From Ophiura sarsii (Eukaryota > Echinodermata > Ophiuroidea > Amphilepidida > Ophiuridae), in assembly GCA_035610835.1 (NCBI GenBank), contig CM069452.1:23813121-23877120 (forward strand): 64,000 nt of DNA, given 5' to 3'. Made by a program: the position numbers and the translations under genes. Below the pieces are notes generated by a model that was given only the letters and a program-made list of their open reading frames with translations, had not been told where the DNA came from and made no database searches. Every line of letters starts with the position of its first letter. Within the stretch, counting starts at the first letter, position 1. Shown here in pieces: positions 14,201 through 29,200 of the stretch.

Positions 14201-17200
14201 CAAAATATATTTTGAGTTATCTTTTCCAAACCTAAAATGGGTCAAAAAACGTGTTTTTTATAATTTTCTCCCAAAATGGTCAATTTCATGATCATGGTTG
14301 GATTCATTGAACCCTTTTCTGCAAGAAAATGTATACTTTTATATAGATTTAATGAAGAAAAAAAAAAGTTACGGCAGTTTTACGGAGGCTGTACCTGAAG
14401 GTGCACAGCCCCCTTAAGTGAACAAGCACGAACGTTCCACTTTTACAGTACCTTTCCTATAATACTCGCTGACACCACCTCCAAACTTAGAGTGACATGA
14501 AGTATAATTATACTACTCACATCCAGACTAGCTCTAATGGGACAGACTGCCATGATGGATGGATTGGTAATCCTGTACCCAGCGATCCCTGGACTCGGAT
14601 CCAGCTCTGGATTGAACATAATGACAGGATGATGACCAGAACATTGATTGGATGTGGGTTGTTGACCAGTGCCGTGTTAGGATGAGGAATGTTGATGACC
14701 ATTGTCTATTAGTTAATATACCACACACACACCCATACAATAACACAACATATAGTAGACACAAGGTTTGGTGGGCGAGTTGGGAAGGATCAAGTTGGAA
14801 GAGGTGCCATACAGAAACATGGTAGGGTTGATAGTGTTGTTACGTTACCCAAAGTTATGAGAAAACATTTAACATGTGTTAAAATAGGAGAAACAAGAAA
14901 CAGGGAAGTTTGGTTAGTAAAGAGAAGGTGCATGACATGGATTAGTAAATATCGTGCAAAATCATGATTAGAATTGGTATAGTTTGGAAAAGATTGTTAT
15001 AGTTTTCAACATTGCCACAATGTAACCATGCACTCATGCTATAAGACTCTTGCTGGTAATTTGATAAAAATACATATTGCAATGCAAATGATTTATAAGA
15101 GACAAAGTCACGATACAATTGTCTTAAAATAATTATGAAGGTTCAAGCAGAGATACCATAGGTTTGAATGTGTAGTTTTTAAACTAAATGGAACACTTAG
15201 TACTAAGTAAAAAGGTAAAGGTAAAGGCAATCGATTCTGTAATCCCAGGAGTGGAGTGCCCATCTCTCTTTCAAAGCGATTGGGCCAGATTCACTCCTTT
15301 TTATAATGTTGCTGTGTGGGTCATGTTTACCCATTTATATACACCTGCAATTCCGGAAATAACTGTTGAACCACTTTGAGGACTTCGTTGAAATCAACCC
15401 CCCAGTCCCCCCATTCAATGTTGTTCGGAACCGTTTCATCACCACGGTCGTTGGGACCGTCAACATTGATTGGTGGGGGCGGGGGAGGGATATCACTTAG
15501 TAGATAGCTCAAGCTCCCCACACAAGTTTGTTGCAAAATCAGCGCTTGAAAATAGTCCCTTAAAGTGGGATATTAGCAAAGAAATGGACTATGTGGTCCA
15601 ACACCAATTTTCCTGAATTGTGGGTAGAGAGCAGTAATTACAGTAAAGTGCATTACTCAAGAGCAAAACATGGCAGGCCTCAAACATATACCCTTTGGAT
15701 TATGAGTCCAGTGCTCTACCCATGCACCATACACGCCCACAAAACAATAATAATGAAGTCTTGGACCAATTGTGTGTCATAAGTAGAAAATTCCCCCTTC
15801 CCTTCTCCGCCAAGCAATAAAGAGGAATGCATGGCTTTGGCAGTGTTTTCAGTTGATTGATGATATTTCTAGAATACAATAAGCATCATTCAAAAGATAA
15901 CGAAAAAATAGCAACAATTTTGATCTAGTGAGCCAGTTGTTCTTTAACACTTTCGGCAGGCGTCTGCAGACGACATTTCAAAATTTCACAAAATGTTTCA
16001 AAAAATGTCACAATTATTCAATTTCATTACCATATTTGGAATCACCATGAGAAATGCATTGAAATAAGTACAAACATGCCTAGTATTGATTCAGTAATCC
16101 TTGAGACAGACTTTAAAAATTGCGAAAGGTTTCTGAAAAATCTGTTTTGTATATGGTAAAACTAATAGCCGCGTGAAAAGTGTTAAGATTGTGGAGCTAA
16201 TATATATAGTAACACTCATAGTGGCAAATAGAATGGGGTGAAATCAGTGAAATGACACAGGACAGGAGCTTAGTCACAATGTAGAATCAAAGACTTTGAT
16301 AGGATTGAGGATAGATAGAGTATATGATACAATGGGGGACATCATAATCATCTCACAGCAGTCAAACATTCTTGATAGATTTATTAGAAATGATAGTATT
16401 TATAAAATATTTGGTTTAATAGTTTTAAATTGAACATATTGAACATTTAATCTCAATCCAATCTGTTGATGTACTTAAGGGTTTTTTCTACAAGATATGA
16501 AGATCATTTGGACAAGATGTAATAATTGGATCGACTTGAATCAAGCACCAGCGAGCCAGCACTATAGTTTAATCAGTTCCAAATTGGCGAGAAATATTTT
16601 GTTTTGATCTCTTTGCCCCCTAAAGTAATCCAAGCGTACGCGAGCGATTATGGCAACATGCACACGGTTTTGGTTGCACACACGCGTCACACATTTGATG
16701 CACAGAGATCTTGTTGCCTTCATGCGTGCCTGCGTTCTTCTGTATTCATTCGCTACTGTTAAAGGGGGCTTCACCAATTTGGAACTGATCAAACTATAGT
16801 ATTCCCACTGAAGATATGACTACCCTCTCTGGCCCTCAAGTTCACATTCAGTTCCCCCACACAGGGATGGTACTCAATTTCAAATCTGGATGACCAAGTG
16901 ACAGGCGATCAAAGCTGATCTGGATGTAGATTGGTCAGTTTTATAAACAGCTGTCACTTCACTGTCAGATCACAATTAATACAACAGATCCAAGGGAAAA
17001 TGCCCACCAAGTTGATGCCTGAAGGCAAAGGATCTGGTCCGTTATTATGCATGTGTGTTACAACTACAATGCAGAGTCATCTCAAGTACTAGTGCCTGGC
17101 TAACAGTTCAGCTTGGAATAGCTCATACAGTCATGATACAGCATAACTTGGACAATGGAACCACTACAGGTAGTCTAAAGCTCACATACCAGCTGAGGGA

Positions 17201-20200
17201 TGTGGCAGGCACGAATCCAGTGCTAGCCACCTACATCTGGGGTCAACAAGCCATCGCCTGAAAATCATGAACCCCATATTAAGGTAACATGTGCTATCAG
17301 TCACATGTCAGTACTCTGTGGACCAAACTTGAAATGGTTTGGCAGAAAATAATATTTCTAGGCATGTCAATAAATTGCATTGAGATTGTTCAATATTAAT
17401 TCTAACAACATAAATGAACTTAAATGATAATATTGAATAATTATAATGTAAATGCAATTAGAAATACTAAACTTAATCATGGGTTATGTCAGATGGTTTA
17501 TCAAACAGAAACAGTGGATTAAAAAATAAGACATACACAGTGAGTCAGAAAGAACGGGCACAAAGGCATCACAAAACAATTAGGCATGCATATTGAAAAT
17601 CAATGGGAGTGCTAAACTAAAAAAGACCCATAATTTGACTTTCATTCAACAACAAAAAATTAATCGACCATTGCATTATCATGCTACACTAATGTTAGTA
17701 AAACCAATCCACAGGGTAGTCAAATTATCAAGCCATTTTTCATGTATTCTCATGAGGCTCGCTTTCTTAATCAACTGAGATGCCTCTTTTTTCTTACTCA
17801 TAATTCCAGTTCTATTTATTTCCAATCATTTTAAGATATTTTCTTTTCAATAATCATGTGTCCATTCAGGTTTTTTTTCCCAGTTTCATTGATAGGCATC
17901 TCTGAATCAACCAGCTAATATAATACATTGGTGTTATTACTTTTTATTATTGGTTTTTTATGTTATAACTATTTATTTATGAACTTCGCCTGTTTTTCTG
18001 CAATTTTATCATAATATATTTTTTATTTGCAGCTGCGCTCCACCGCATTAACCATGTGTTTTGTATATATTTTGTTATTATGTGTTTTATGACTTCTGCT
18101 GGCCTTTATTAAAAGGGTCGTATTCTTATATATATTAGGAAATGCGGATTTTGTGACATGTTATTTGTGAAGCGCTTTGAGTTGTTTGTAAGGCGCTATT
18201 TAAGCATGGTTTTTTTTATTATTATTATTATTATTGCCTATCTGACTGACAGAGGTGTTTTGTAATACTTAATTCCGTGGATTGACTTTAATACCCAGTC
18301 CAAAAAGTGCTAAAAAACCTTTTTTTTGGAACTTTTGGTCGATAATTCAAAAAATATTAAAGATTTTCAACAACAACAACAACAACAAAAATCCTAGGGA
18401 ATTGTATGAAAATTCCTAGGGAATTGTATGAATTGTATGAAGGAATTGTGTGAGGAATATAATAAAACTAATATGACAAAATTTGACAAAATATTTTTTG
18501 AGTTATCTTTGCAGAACCTAAAATGGGTCAAAAAACGTGTTTTTTATAATTTTTTCCAAAATGGTCAATTTTATGATCATGGTTGGATTCATTGAACCCT
18601 TTCCTGCAAAAAAAAAAGTATACTTTTATATAGATTAAATGAATAATGAAGAAGTTACGGCAGTTTGACGGAGGCTGTACCTGAAGGTGCACAGCCCCCT
18701 TAAGCATGTTTTTTTTATATTATTATTATTATTATTGCCTATCTGACAGAGGTGTTTTGTAATACTTAATACCGTGGATTGACTTTAAAACCCAGAGTTT
18801 TACTAAAATTGATGTAAAATTATGACACAAAAGTTGATTTAAAAAAAATGAATGACGCAAAAGTTGATTTAAACAAAATGAATGAAAGCTTAATTAATAT
18901 GTGGTCTTTTTACCATTATCATTGGTTTTGATAATACGCAAGCCTGAAATTTTTGTGAAAAAAGTGCCTATTCTTTCTGACTTACCCTATACTCATTAGG
19001 GTAATGCATGAGGTATGACACCGTGCGCAAAGTAATACATGATTTTGTGTCACTCAGTGCGCTGACACTAACACTGATTTTTATTGATTATAAGCATGTT
19101 TATTGGACCACCCCTACTTATGCACACTGGCGTCTCAACGCTAATGAAGTGGTAATTGGGTCTCAATTAATGCATTTGTTTTTCCTATCAGAATGGGTCA
19201 CCAAAGTTCATTTAAAGATCATTTAAAGATCTTATGATTATAGGTCAAACATTCATTGAATTCATCTTACATAACAAGAATTGTCACACAAATATGGTCA
19301 TTTATTCCATAACACTGTACAAGAATATGGCTAATTCTAGACAATATATTCAAATATATACCAATACCGAATAAACCCTGAGGCAGTTAATATTTACAAT
19401 GTAAATCAGATAAGAAATGCTACCTTATGTTTTATTCCATGTGGGAGAGCTATTTGAAGCTATGTTCAATTGTTGTACGAGGGTCGGTCAATATGTAATG
19501 AAAATGATCTGGGTATGGGATACATGAGTGATTCTATTGAAGGATGGTGTGATCAATACAAAGTATGAACCTTTGTCTTTCAAACAGTAAATCAGACATA
19601 AGAAATGCTATGATGCCTCATATTTTATTCCATATGGGAGAGCTATTTGAAGATATTGTCCATTTTCTATGTTCAATTGTTGTACGAGGGTCGGTCAATA
19701 TGTAATGAAAATGATCTGGGTATGGGATATATGAGTGATTCTATTGAGGGATAGTGTAATATAAGAAATGCTATACCTTACGTTTTATTCCATATGTGAC
19801 CAGTCACGTCAAAAAGGACATGTTGTCGGCAAACACAGTTTTGAGATAGGGTCCAATATATATGGTGAAATATATAGAAAATAATAGAAACAAACATGCT
19901 TCTTTAAATCATATCAAATTCTGATTACATTCAACATGGTATCATTTAAAGGCTGAAAATGTGCCCTCTCAAGTCATTCCAATAACTCGGATTTGCCTCG
20001 GGCCTTCAACATGTCCATTTTGATGTGACGGGTCACATATGGAGCTATTTGAATGTATTGTCCAATTCTATATTTAATTCTTGTATTTAGGCATTATCAC
20101 TTACTATTTGACATGTCAAATCTTGTCTCCATTTTGTGTCCCCACCATCCAAGTAATCTAAATACAAAGTAATAGTAATATTGTAAACGTATTAAGAGTT

Positions 20201-23200
20201 TATATTATCCCTTGCTAAACTTTGTTCATTACCAAAAAGGTGAAAATTGTGAGGCATCAAATTATTTGCACAAAACGTGGAATCTCTACTGCACGCTCAT
20301 CTATCAATGTCATACCATACTTGATGTGTCTGACAATAGAGATTCATTTTACACACAATTAATTGAGTGCCTCACAATTTTGACTAATTGTTCTTAACAA
20401 AGTATAGCATCCAAAATGAAAATGAAAATTGATTACTTACCATGGATCAAAAGTTTAAGGCAAGAAATAGCCTGGAGAGTATTGCATAGAACAGAGAAAA
20501 CAAACACTTATACTGTACTGACTGGGGTATAAGTCCACCCCCTAGATGGTAGACTCGGGGTGGGCTTATACCCAGGGAGAGACTAGTACTTGGGATAGAA
20601 AATCCCTGGAAAATTCACCTTATGTGTGCAATATTTCAACCTGTTTTGTATACCAATATGTTGATGTGATGATTAAATAAAATACTGGCATTTTTATAAT
20701 GATGGGTTTTACAGCCACCTGGAAAAGTATGGACTCTCTGTCAGTAGGATGTTTTTCCAATGGCATTTTGTTACTGTGAATTGCTAGTGGGCTTCTACCC
20801 GCGTGGACCATTGTTCCTCTAATGTGATGGAAAATAGTGGTGGGCTTATAGCTGCATATGGGTTTATACCCACGTCAGTACAATACTCACTTTTTCAATC
20901 TTATAGAACTAATAGTGAGTCTTCCTGATATACTTTTATACAGGAAATGTGTTTTTACTTGATTGCATATAGATGTTTTATCATTATGTTACAATTATTT
21001 CCTTTGATTTCAATGCATCTGATGATTATTCCATCCGTTTTGAGTATCAATACTAGTAAATCTGATTAACAACCTTCCCCTTGCTTACCCTCTATAATTT
21101 GACTGGATGTATTTAAAATGTTTATACCATTGGCAAGCCAATTGTTTTCAAATAATGTCATTTTTTTATCTATGTACCTTGGAAGCAATTAAACAGAAAC
21201 CCCAAAGCTGGTCAAGCTTTTATTGCTTTTATTTCAATTTGGGTAATCTGATTTGATTGAAATTTTGGAATTAAGTGTTAATTGGTGCTAATTTTATGAT
21301 TAAAAGGTGTCAATCAGATTTAATGAAATAGGATAATTAACTTCGCTTCCATTGCTAAGTATCCAGAAACACCCAATTCCAAACGGTATATCAAATTAGA
21401 TGTACTTTTGCTGAAACAGTAGATTTTTCTTCTTCTTAAATCACATCCATAAGGCAAAACTTTAAAAAAATGTGTTAAAAGCGTCCAGACTACAGGGTGT
21501 ATCAGAATTAACTATACCATGTTTCTAAATACATAAAAAATACAAAATGATTACTGTTTTGAATTTAAACACCTGCAATACAAAGATGAACATGTTTCAT
21601 ACATTATATGTTAATTTCATTGATATATCTTATTTTGTTCTCGTGTGACTTAATCGAAAATCGATGAAAAACGTGTTTTCAATTTGTTAGCTCAAAGAAT
21701 TCACAGACCTTGAAAAGACATCGGTAAATCTGATTAACGCATGGTTTCTTCTAATGCAGATGTTATGTCAACTACTTTTATTTCTTAAATTTATCATTTC
21801 GACCAAAATTGAAATCTACCATCTTTACCAGAAAGTCTGTATTTTCCATCAGAAATGTCCGATTTTCAAAATCTAAAATTCTTATGAAAGCTGGGCGTTT
21901 GCGCAAGATATATGAGAAATGGTTTGAACAATATCAGTCGAATTCATACCGTAATAAATCAAATTGCCTCAGTATAGTTCATTCTGATACACCCTGTATC
22001 TCACAACAACAAAAAAGGAGGCCCTTTTTTCTTCTTTTTTTACTTTTTAGTGCAAAATCGCTTTTGCTCGCGATAAACTTTGCGAACATTAAAGCGGAGG
22101 AGACCTTTTGTTCATGGTTGTGAGGGGTTGGTCACCACAAAACTTGTTTAAAAGCCTTTAAAATGCTTTCTAAAAGGAAGCGGGTGGGAATGCTTAATAT
22201 ATTATTTTTCTATTTGGCCTAAACCATTCTCTACTCTGAACCACATGAGTAAAATATTGATGGATGTTTCGCTTCATAAACCCAACAATGAAAAAACTGC
22301 AGACTGTAAAAAGATTTATCACCAAATTGAATAAAATCTATTTTGCTATCAATGTTTTACTACTACCACTACTACTATACTAAGCTGCATTTAAGAAACG
22401 CTTTTCGTAAAAACCACAAAGCACTTAACAAAAACAACAATTTAAATTTTTTAAAATTGCCAGAAATACAGAATTGCTTGGAAATCATTTGGTCTCTGAT
22501 GTTGAGCACTGTATTAGATGTTTACGTGGTCATGTGTGACCCAACATGAGTAAATGATGTACTCATTTATACTGAAGTAGCTAGTTTGATTTAAGAGCAC
22601 AAATGTGGTACAAGGTCATAAGATAGATTTGTAAAAGTCTTATTTCTGATCTTTGATGCATCTTTTATCAAACTAAAAGACTCTTAATTTATAAAAAAAA
22701 AGAATTGAACTACATTTTGAGGTATTTTATTTTTATTTACGTCATCAAATTTGTATTTAATGTTCTGAGACAAAGTGATTTTCAATAATCCGTAACTTTG
22801 GTTAGGAATGTGATATAACATTGACTTTGGTACACCAAATTGTTCCTAAGCTTGTTCACATTATCATGGTATAAAATATTCATATGTCCCTCATTGTGCC
22901 TCATTTACATGTGCTAGTGCTACATGTATGTGCAGAGATGCCACTGGGTCCTTGAAAGAAAACAAAATCTGAAAATAGGCCAGCCCTAGGCCAGCCCTGC
23001 TGGGGTTTAAGCGGGGTTCAAGGGGAAGAGCCTCCTGGCAGGAATTGAGACCCACCTCCAGCCCCCACCCCTCCAAAACTCCACGGAAACAGCGTTTCCG
23101 GAAAATAGTTGTTAAAAAAAACCACAAATGGGTTTTTTGGGGTTTTTTTATTCTTTTTTTTATTCTTTTTTTTATTCTGTTTTTTTTTGGAAGAAAAAAA

Positions 23201-26200
23201 ATCGGAAATTTGGTGGGAAAATCTACAAATCGGAAAAGTGGGCATCTCTGTAGGTGACATATGACTAAAGTAAAATAGAATGGTACCTACATTCTAGGAA
23301 CGTACATACAGGACTTTTACAATTGTATATAAATTCTAATACTACTCGCAAAACCGTGGAGGAAACTCATTTATACAAATGCATACTTACTTTGGGTAGT
23401 CATTATTCGCATGTCTCTCATGTAAAAAGGCCCCTGCTAAACTACCTGCTCCAGAATTCAAATACTGCATACATTAGGTAAAAAAGAAAAATAGTTCAGC
23501 TAAAAGGTTTCATCATGAATTCAGGTAGATTCAATAAAAAGAAATTGAAAATTTAATCTTACAACTTTTTTTTTTTTTTTTTGCTGGGTTTTCGAAAATG
23601 GTTTGTTGTATTCCGCATATCCCCGCACCATGGATCCCGCGCCGACTCATCCATAGGTGCAGGTATAGGCTTCTCCATTACGAGAATCGACTCGACACTA
23701 CATTACGTTATCGCTCTGTTATGACAAACCGCAAATAACAAATAACAAACACCGCAAGCCTGTAGTTGAGGTGACATATCGAATACCAAATGCATTGTCG
23801 CGCTGCCATGGTTACGGCGCAATTTGAATGAACTTAAAACCTCCATTTTGACCTGTAACTGGGTGTGCCTCATTATTTTGAGGTACGGCGACAAAAAAAC
23901 ACCTGTTCTACATGCGGACATACCTCTCAGGTTGGTTCGGTAGGTCAAGCTGGTTTATTTTCCCTAAATCGCAAGAATCTGTAAAAGTTTGCTGTTTTGG
24001 ACAAACTAAAACAAATTTGGGTCAGCATTCATATTTGCCCGTGAAACTTTGTTTCCCAAAATTTTTAAAAAAAGGGTCGTTCAGGCCTGTAAAACATGGG
24101 AGGGGAGGTCGGCTGTCGTTTGGCAAAACACTGTTACTTAAACATTTCATTTTGAGATATGGAGCTTTGAAGTTCACATGAATGCATTTTCTTTTTGGTG
24201 AAATGTTTTGGTTTTAATGAAAACATTGATATATGGGGTGTTTTTGTTCTTTTCTAGAAACTGATATGAAGTTTATATATGTGATTAATTTAAAGATACA
24301 AGCACATTTATTGAGTTACAGTGCTTTGCCAAAATAATCACTGTAACTAATACAATCCATGGTTTTAACATGATTTATTCTGCTCAGTTAATTTCATTTA
24401 AATAAACTATTTATTTGATAATAATCATTTACATGGTCTTTTTTTGTATGTGTGTTAGGTGTGTATAATGCGCTTTTTAAAATTGAAATGGTTTTTCTCA
24501 TCAGCTGTCCTTCCTATGTAACAGTTCTATGGCAAAACACTGTATCAGTGTTTTGCCAAAATGTATCAGTGTTTTGCCAAAATAACACCACACAATTCTT
24601 GAGGGGAAGTACAGCAAATTCGAGATACAGTGTTTTGCCAAAAAAATAATCACAAATGTGCATAAATTCACCTGAGATAGGGGGTACTATCTTGAAAAGG
24701 ACTTAGGAAACTTGAGAATAGAAACAGCGCCCCCAAATTGCTGAAAATTATTTTATCTAAAAAAGTCAAATTCTTGAATTACAGTGTTTTGCCAATTGAC
24801 GGCCGAGGTGTCGTCGCCTAAAAGCATTGTGAATAATATGTATAATAGGTATAAAACATTTACCTTGATTATCTAGTTGCAACTATTTTTTCATAAGATT
24901 TTTATTTCATAAGATATTTTATAGCGATAAGATTTTATAGCTATTTGATGTCTGTGTCATCAAAGTAAAATATCATGTTAACTGAATGTATATCAAATTA
25001 AGTGTCAGGTGTTACATAAAATAAATTGGGTGATCGATGTTGTTCTATGCCAATATCAAAAAAGAAAAGGACAAAAAAGATTCAGCTTTCATTTTAACAC
25101 ATTTATATGCACATTGCCATTGTGCCCCTTTTTGCACCACAATTTCAAATCTTACCACCCAAAAACAAACTCAGAACTGCTGTGATAAACAAAAACATTC
25201 AAGAACAGTGGTATTTAGTTGGTATTACCTTAGAATCTACACGAATTAACACCTATAGGAGTCATTGATACATTTACATTGAGATTTAAAAGTGTTGGTT
25301 AATCTGTACAGACAGATTTGTCAAAGTTTGAGTTGAAATATCACTATTTCTGTTCCATACAAAACAGGTAAACAAAAGATATTGGTATTCTGATTTATTT
25401 GCTAGAATTTTCATTTTGCCATATAATTTATAACATTGTAAATGATAATATGTAAGTATTCCTATTTCTTTTGAAAATTTATCATTTTATCAAAAGTTTA
25501 AATTACAATTGTGAACAAGTTTCAACCAAAAGTTAGCTTTACAGACACAATGTTAAGCTGTTAACGCTAACAGCAATAAGTGCTAAAAATACGACTTGTA
25601 ACAGTTGCTTGTAGCGCATGCTTCCCCAGTCGTGGTGCAATCAGGTGGGATGCTGTACGCGGAAGAAGCTTTCTTCCCTAATTTGACCCGTTTTATTCGC
25701 TGAAAGTCATATTCCTAAAATCATGCTGCCATGGTTAGGGTTATCTATCTTATTTAAGAAAAACCTGTACATTTTATTTATTGTGTCATTTTTCAAAATA
25801 TAAGCTTTAAACACCCATTCTATGCTTACACACTTTAGCAATTACCTTGAAATCATATAACTTGAATATGTTAGGATTTCTTTCCGGAAACAATTCCTCA
25901 TTATGCATAAAAACAAAAATCTTTACCTTATATGTACACCAAACAGCAAAATCCACTCCCCATCTGTTGAGTTTCAGGGGTACATTGCCGATGGCATGCG
26001 CCAGGTCAAAACCTACCATGCAACCCTACAGAGAAAACATAGCCATTTAAACATGTCTTTATAATCATGAAAATATGTCATTAAGGTAGACATTCAAACT
26101 CGGATTAATCCATAAGTGTGATTGGAAAGTACTAGAGAAAGCACTACAAATATTCACACAAATAAATAGGGACAACTTGCAAACTTTATGAATAACTATA

Positions 26201-29200
26201 AAACACTAACATTTCATTGCATTAAAATTTAGCGAATTTGCAAAAATACCACCTTTTACCGGCATTTTAATTTCACTAATTTTAATCATCTTGCTATGTT
26301 AACCTGTGTATAAAATCTTAATTAACGGAATTTTAATTTAGCGAATTGAGGTCCTAGCAAAATTAGCAAAATTAAAATGCTAGAGAATTTTATTTTGCTT
26401 AACAGTATTTTTATTTATTTATGCTTTCTTTATTGAGGGTAATATGCTTCAGTGACTTGCACTGCTTTCCAAGCAGGCCCTCATTTCAATACATCATAAG
26501 TACATACAAATAACAAATGTTACAGTGTTTAAATATAATACAAATTATAATAAAAATTATGATTCAGTGGAAATATAGGATTTGAATTGACCGAGTGACA
26601 AATTTTCTAAATCAATACGAATAGATGGTGATAAATTGTTCCACAGATGGCTAGATCTGAAAAGAAAAGTGCGCATACTAGAATTTGAGTTGATTTTAGG
26701 AATGATTAAAGTATTACTTGAATGATTCCTGGTAGTATGATTGTGATAGTTATGTACAAATTCAAAGTTGGATGATAAATAGGTTGGACTTATATCTTTT
26801 AAACATTTGAATAAGATAATAAGTATTTGAATTTTCCACCTATCACTTAGTTTTGTCCAATGAAGTAAGTTCATCATATCATTTATTGGTGTTCTGATAT
26901 CAGCAGATAATATTGTTCTGGCTAAACGGTTGTGTAAGACTTGAAGTCTTGCTTGATATGTATTTGAACAGTTTGACCATACTGGGCTGGCATAATCAAA
27001 ATGAGGAATCACAAGAGCATTGGATAACATCACAAGAGTTGGATGTGGAAGAAAATGCTTTACACGACGAATAACACCGATTCTCTTGGAAACATTATTT
27101 GCTAAGTAATCTATATGTGATAACCAAGGACTATATATTACAGGTATTGGACACAGAAATGGGTAACAAATATGGATAAGTCTCCAAAGTGTCCATTAAT
27201 TAACCCTAACCACCCCCAGTGCCACAAATGTCCGCGGTAAAGTCTGTCTGTGCGCACTGGCGTGGCACTTTTTTGATGAAATAATGGCCCCATATTACAT
27301 AGTTGGGCGAATATACTCGCCCAAGTATGGTTAGCCCCCGTGGCGCACTGGTAGAGCGTCTGTCTCTGCGAGAGGTTGTGGGTTCAAAGTAAAAAAACAA
27401 AACAAAACAAAATTGGAAGAAGCACATTACAATAAAGGAAGATAAAAACGTTTTTTGAGTAGTATCTGCTTGTTTAAAAATTGTAAAAAATCAAAAAAAA
27501 ATCAACAAAAAAAAAGAAATCATTTTTTTAATTCTTTTTAAACATGTTTTTGTGTAGTATCTCCCTGTTTAATTTTTTAATTTTTAAATCCGACCGTCCA
27601 ACCCAGACTCTGGCCCTGAAAAGGCAAGTCAACTTCTTTTTTTTTTCCTAAAGAAAACTCTTGCTGCCCATTTAGCTCGGAACACACTACGGTTTAAGCA
27701 AACTGACCTGATTATGTGCTGCTTTAGTGATATTTCTCATATCAAATAACTGTCCTGTGTAGTACTGAACACCGCTAAACATCACCTATGCTATAATACT
27801 ACCACCTTCTTTTCTACAAGCTCTAGGATATATTCTGCGTCAAGTGTGTGTATATTTTGCTTATTTAGAACTGAACACACTATAATGTACACAAACTGAC
27901 CTGATTATGTGCTGATTTAGTGATATTTCTCATATCAAATAACTGTCCTGTGTAGTACTGAACACCGCTAAACATCACCAATGCTACACTGCTACCTTCT
28001 TTTTCTACAAGCTCTAGGATATCTTCTGCGTCAAGTGTGTGTATATTTTGCCTATTTACAACTGAACACACTATAATGTACACAATCTGACCTGATTATG
28101 TGCTGCTTTAGTGATATTTCTCATATCAAATAACTGTCCCGTGTAGTACTGAATACCGCTAAACATCACCAATGCTATAGTACTACCTTCTTTTTCTACA
28201 AGCTCTAGGAAATCTCTGCATCAAGTGTGTGTATATTTTGCTTATATAGAACTGAACACACTATAATGTACACAAACTGACCTGATTATGTGCTGCTTTA
28301 GTGATATTTCTCATATCAAATAACTGTCCCGTGTAGTACTGAACACTGCTAAACATCACCTATGCTATACTACCATCTTCTTTTTCTACAAGCTCTACGA
28401 TATCTTCTGCATCAAGTGTGTGTATATTTTGCCTATTTAGAACTGAACACACTATAATGTACACAAACTGACCTGATTATGTGCTGCTTAAGTGATATTT
28501 CTCATATCAAATAACTGTCCTGTGTAGTACTGAACACCGCTAAACATCACCAATTGCTATACTGCTACCTTCTTTTTCTATAAGCTCTACGATATCTTCT
28601 GCATCAAGTGTGTGTATATTTTGACTGAACACACTATAATGTACACAAACTGACCTGGTTATGTGCTGCTTTAGTGATATTTCTCATATCAAATAACTGT
28701 CCTGTATAGTACTGAACACCGCTAAACATCACCAATGCTATACTGCTCCCTTCTTTTTCTATAAGCTCTAAGATATCTTCTGTGTCAAGTGTGTGTATAT
28801 TTTGCTTATTTAGAACTGAACACACTATAATGTACACAAACTGACCTGAATATGTGCTGCTTTAGTGATATTTCTCATATCAAATAACTGTCCTGTATAG
28901 TACTGAACACTGCTAAACATCACCAATGCTACACTGCTCCCCTCTTTTTCTATAAGCTCTAGGATATCTTCTGCGTCAAGTGTGTGTATATTTTGCTTAT
29001 TTAGAACTGAACACACTATAATGTACACAAACTGACCTGATTATGTGCTGCTTTAGTGATATTTCTCATATCAAATAACTGTCCTGTGTAGTACTGAACA
29101 CCGCTAAACATCACCAATGCTATACTGCTACCTTCTTTTTCTATAAGTGCTACGATATCTTCTGTATGAAGATTCTTTTCACCCTGTCAAATACAAACGA

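Larger units (their letters stand above)
13265..14450. mobile_element. MITE split by two TTAA hairpins (nested composite)
   Basis: The outer ends TACTGTAAAAGTGGACATTT and its reverse complement (GTTCCACTTTTACAGTA) enclose two complete hairpins inserted back to back. Removing them leaves an element the size of the one at 10257. Confidence 0.75.

Noticed and set aside
20420..20500. Possible missing KYNU exon ending in a GTAAGT-like donor
   Set aside because: The reading frames do not match any kynureninase segment, and exon 10 was found at 20105-20157 with correct phase.
21809..22123. 104-codon ORF
   Set aside because: It overlaps the right half and end of the CAGGGTGTATCA element and shows no transposase signature.
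23018..23260. Lysine/asparagine-rich minus ORF and its plus-strand partner
   Set aside because: Homopolymer-rich translation of a T-run region; no similarity to any family I recognise.
27880..29028. Mutually exclusive or duplicated functional kynureninase exons
   Set aside because: The inner copies lack the true acceptor and first codons, possible acceptors are in the wrong phase (stop within four codons), and the 191-bp period is not a multiple of three, so in-frame inclusion is not possible from the sequence as given.
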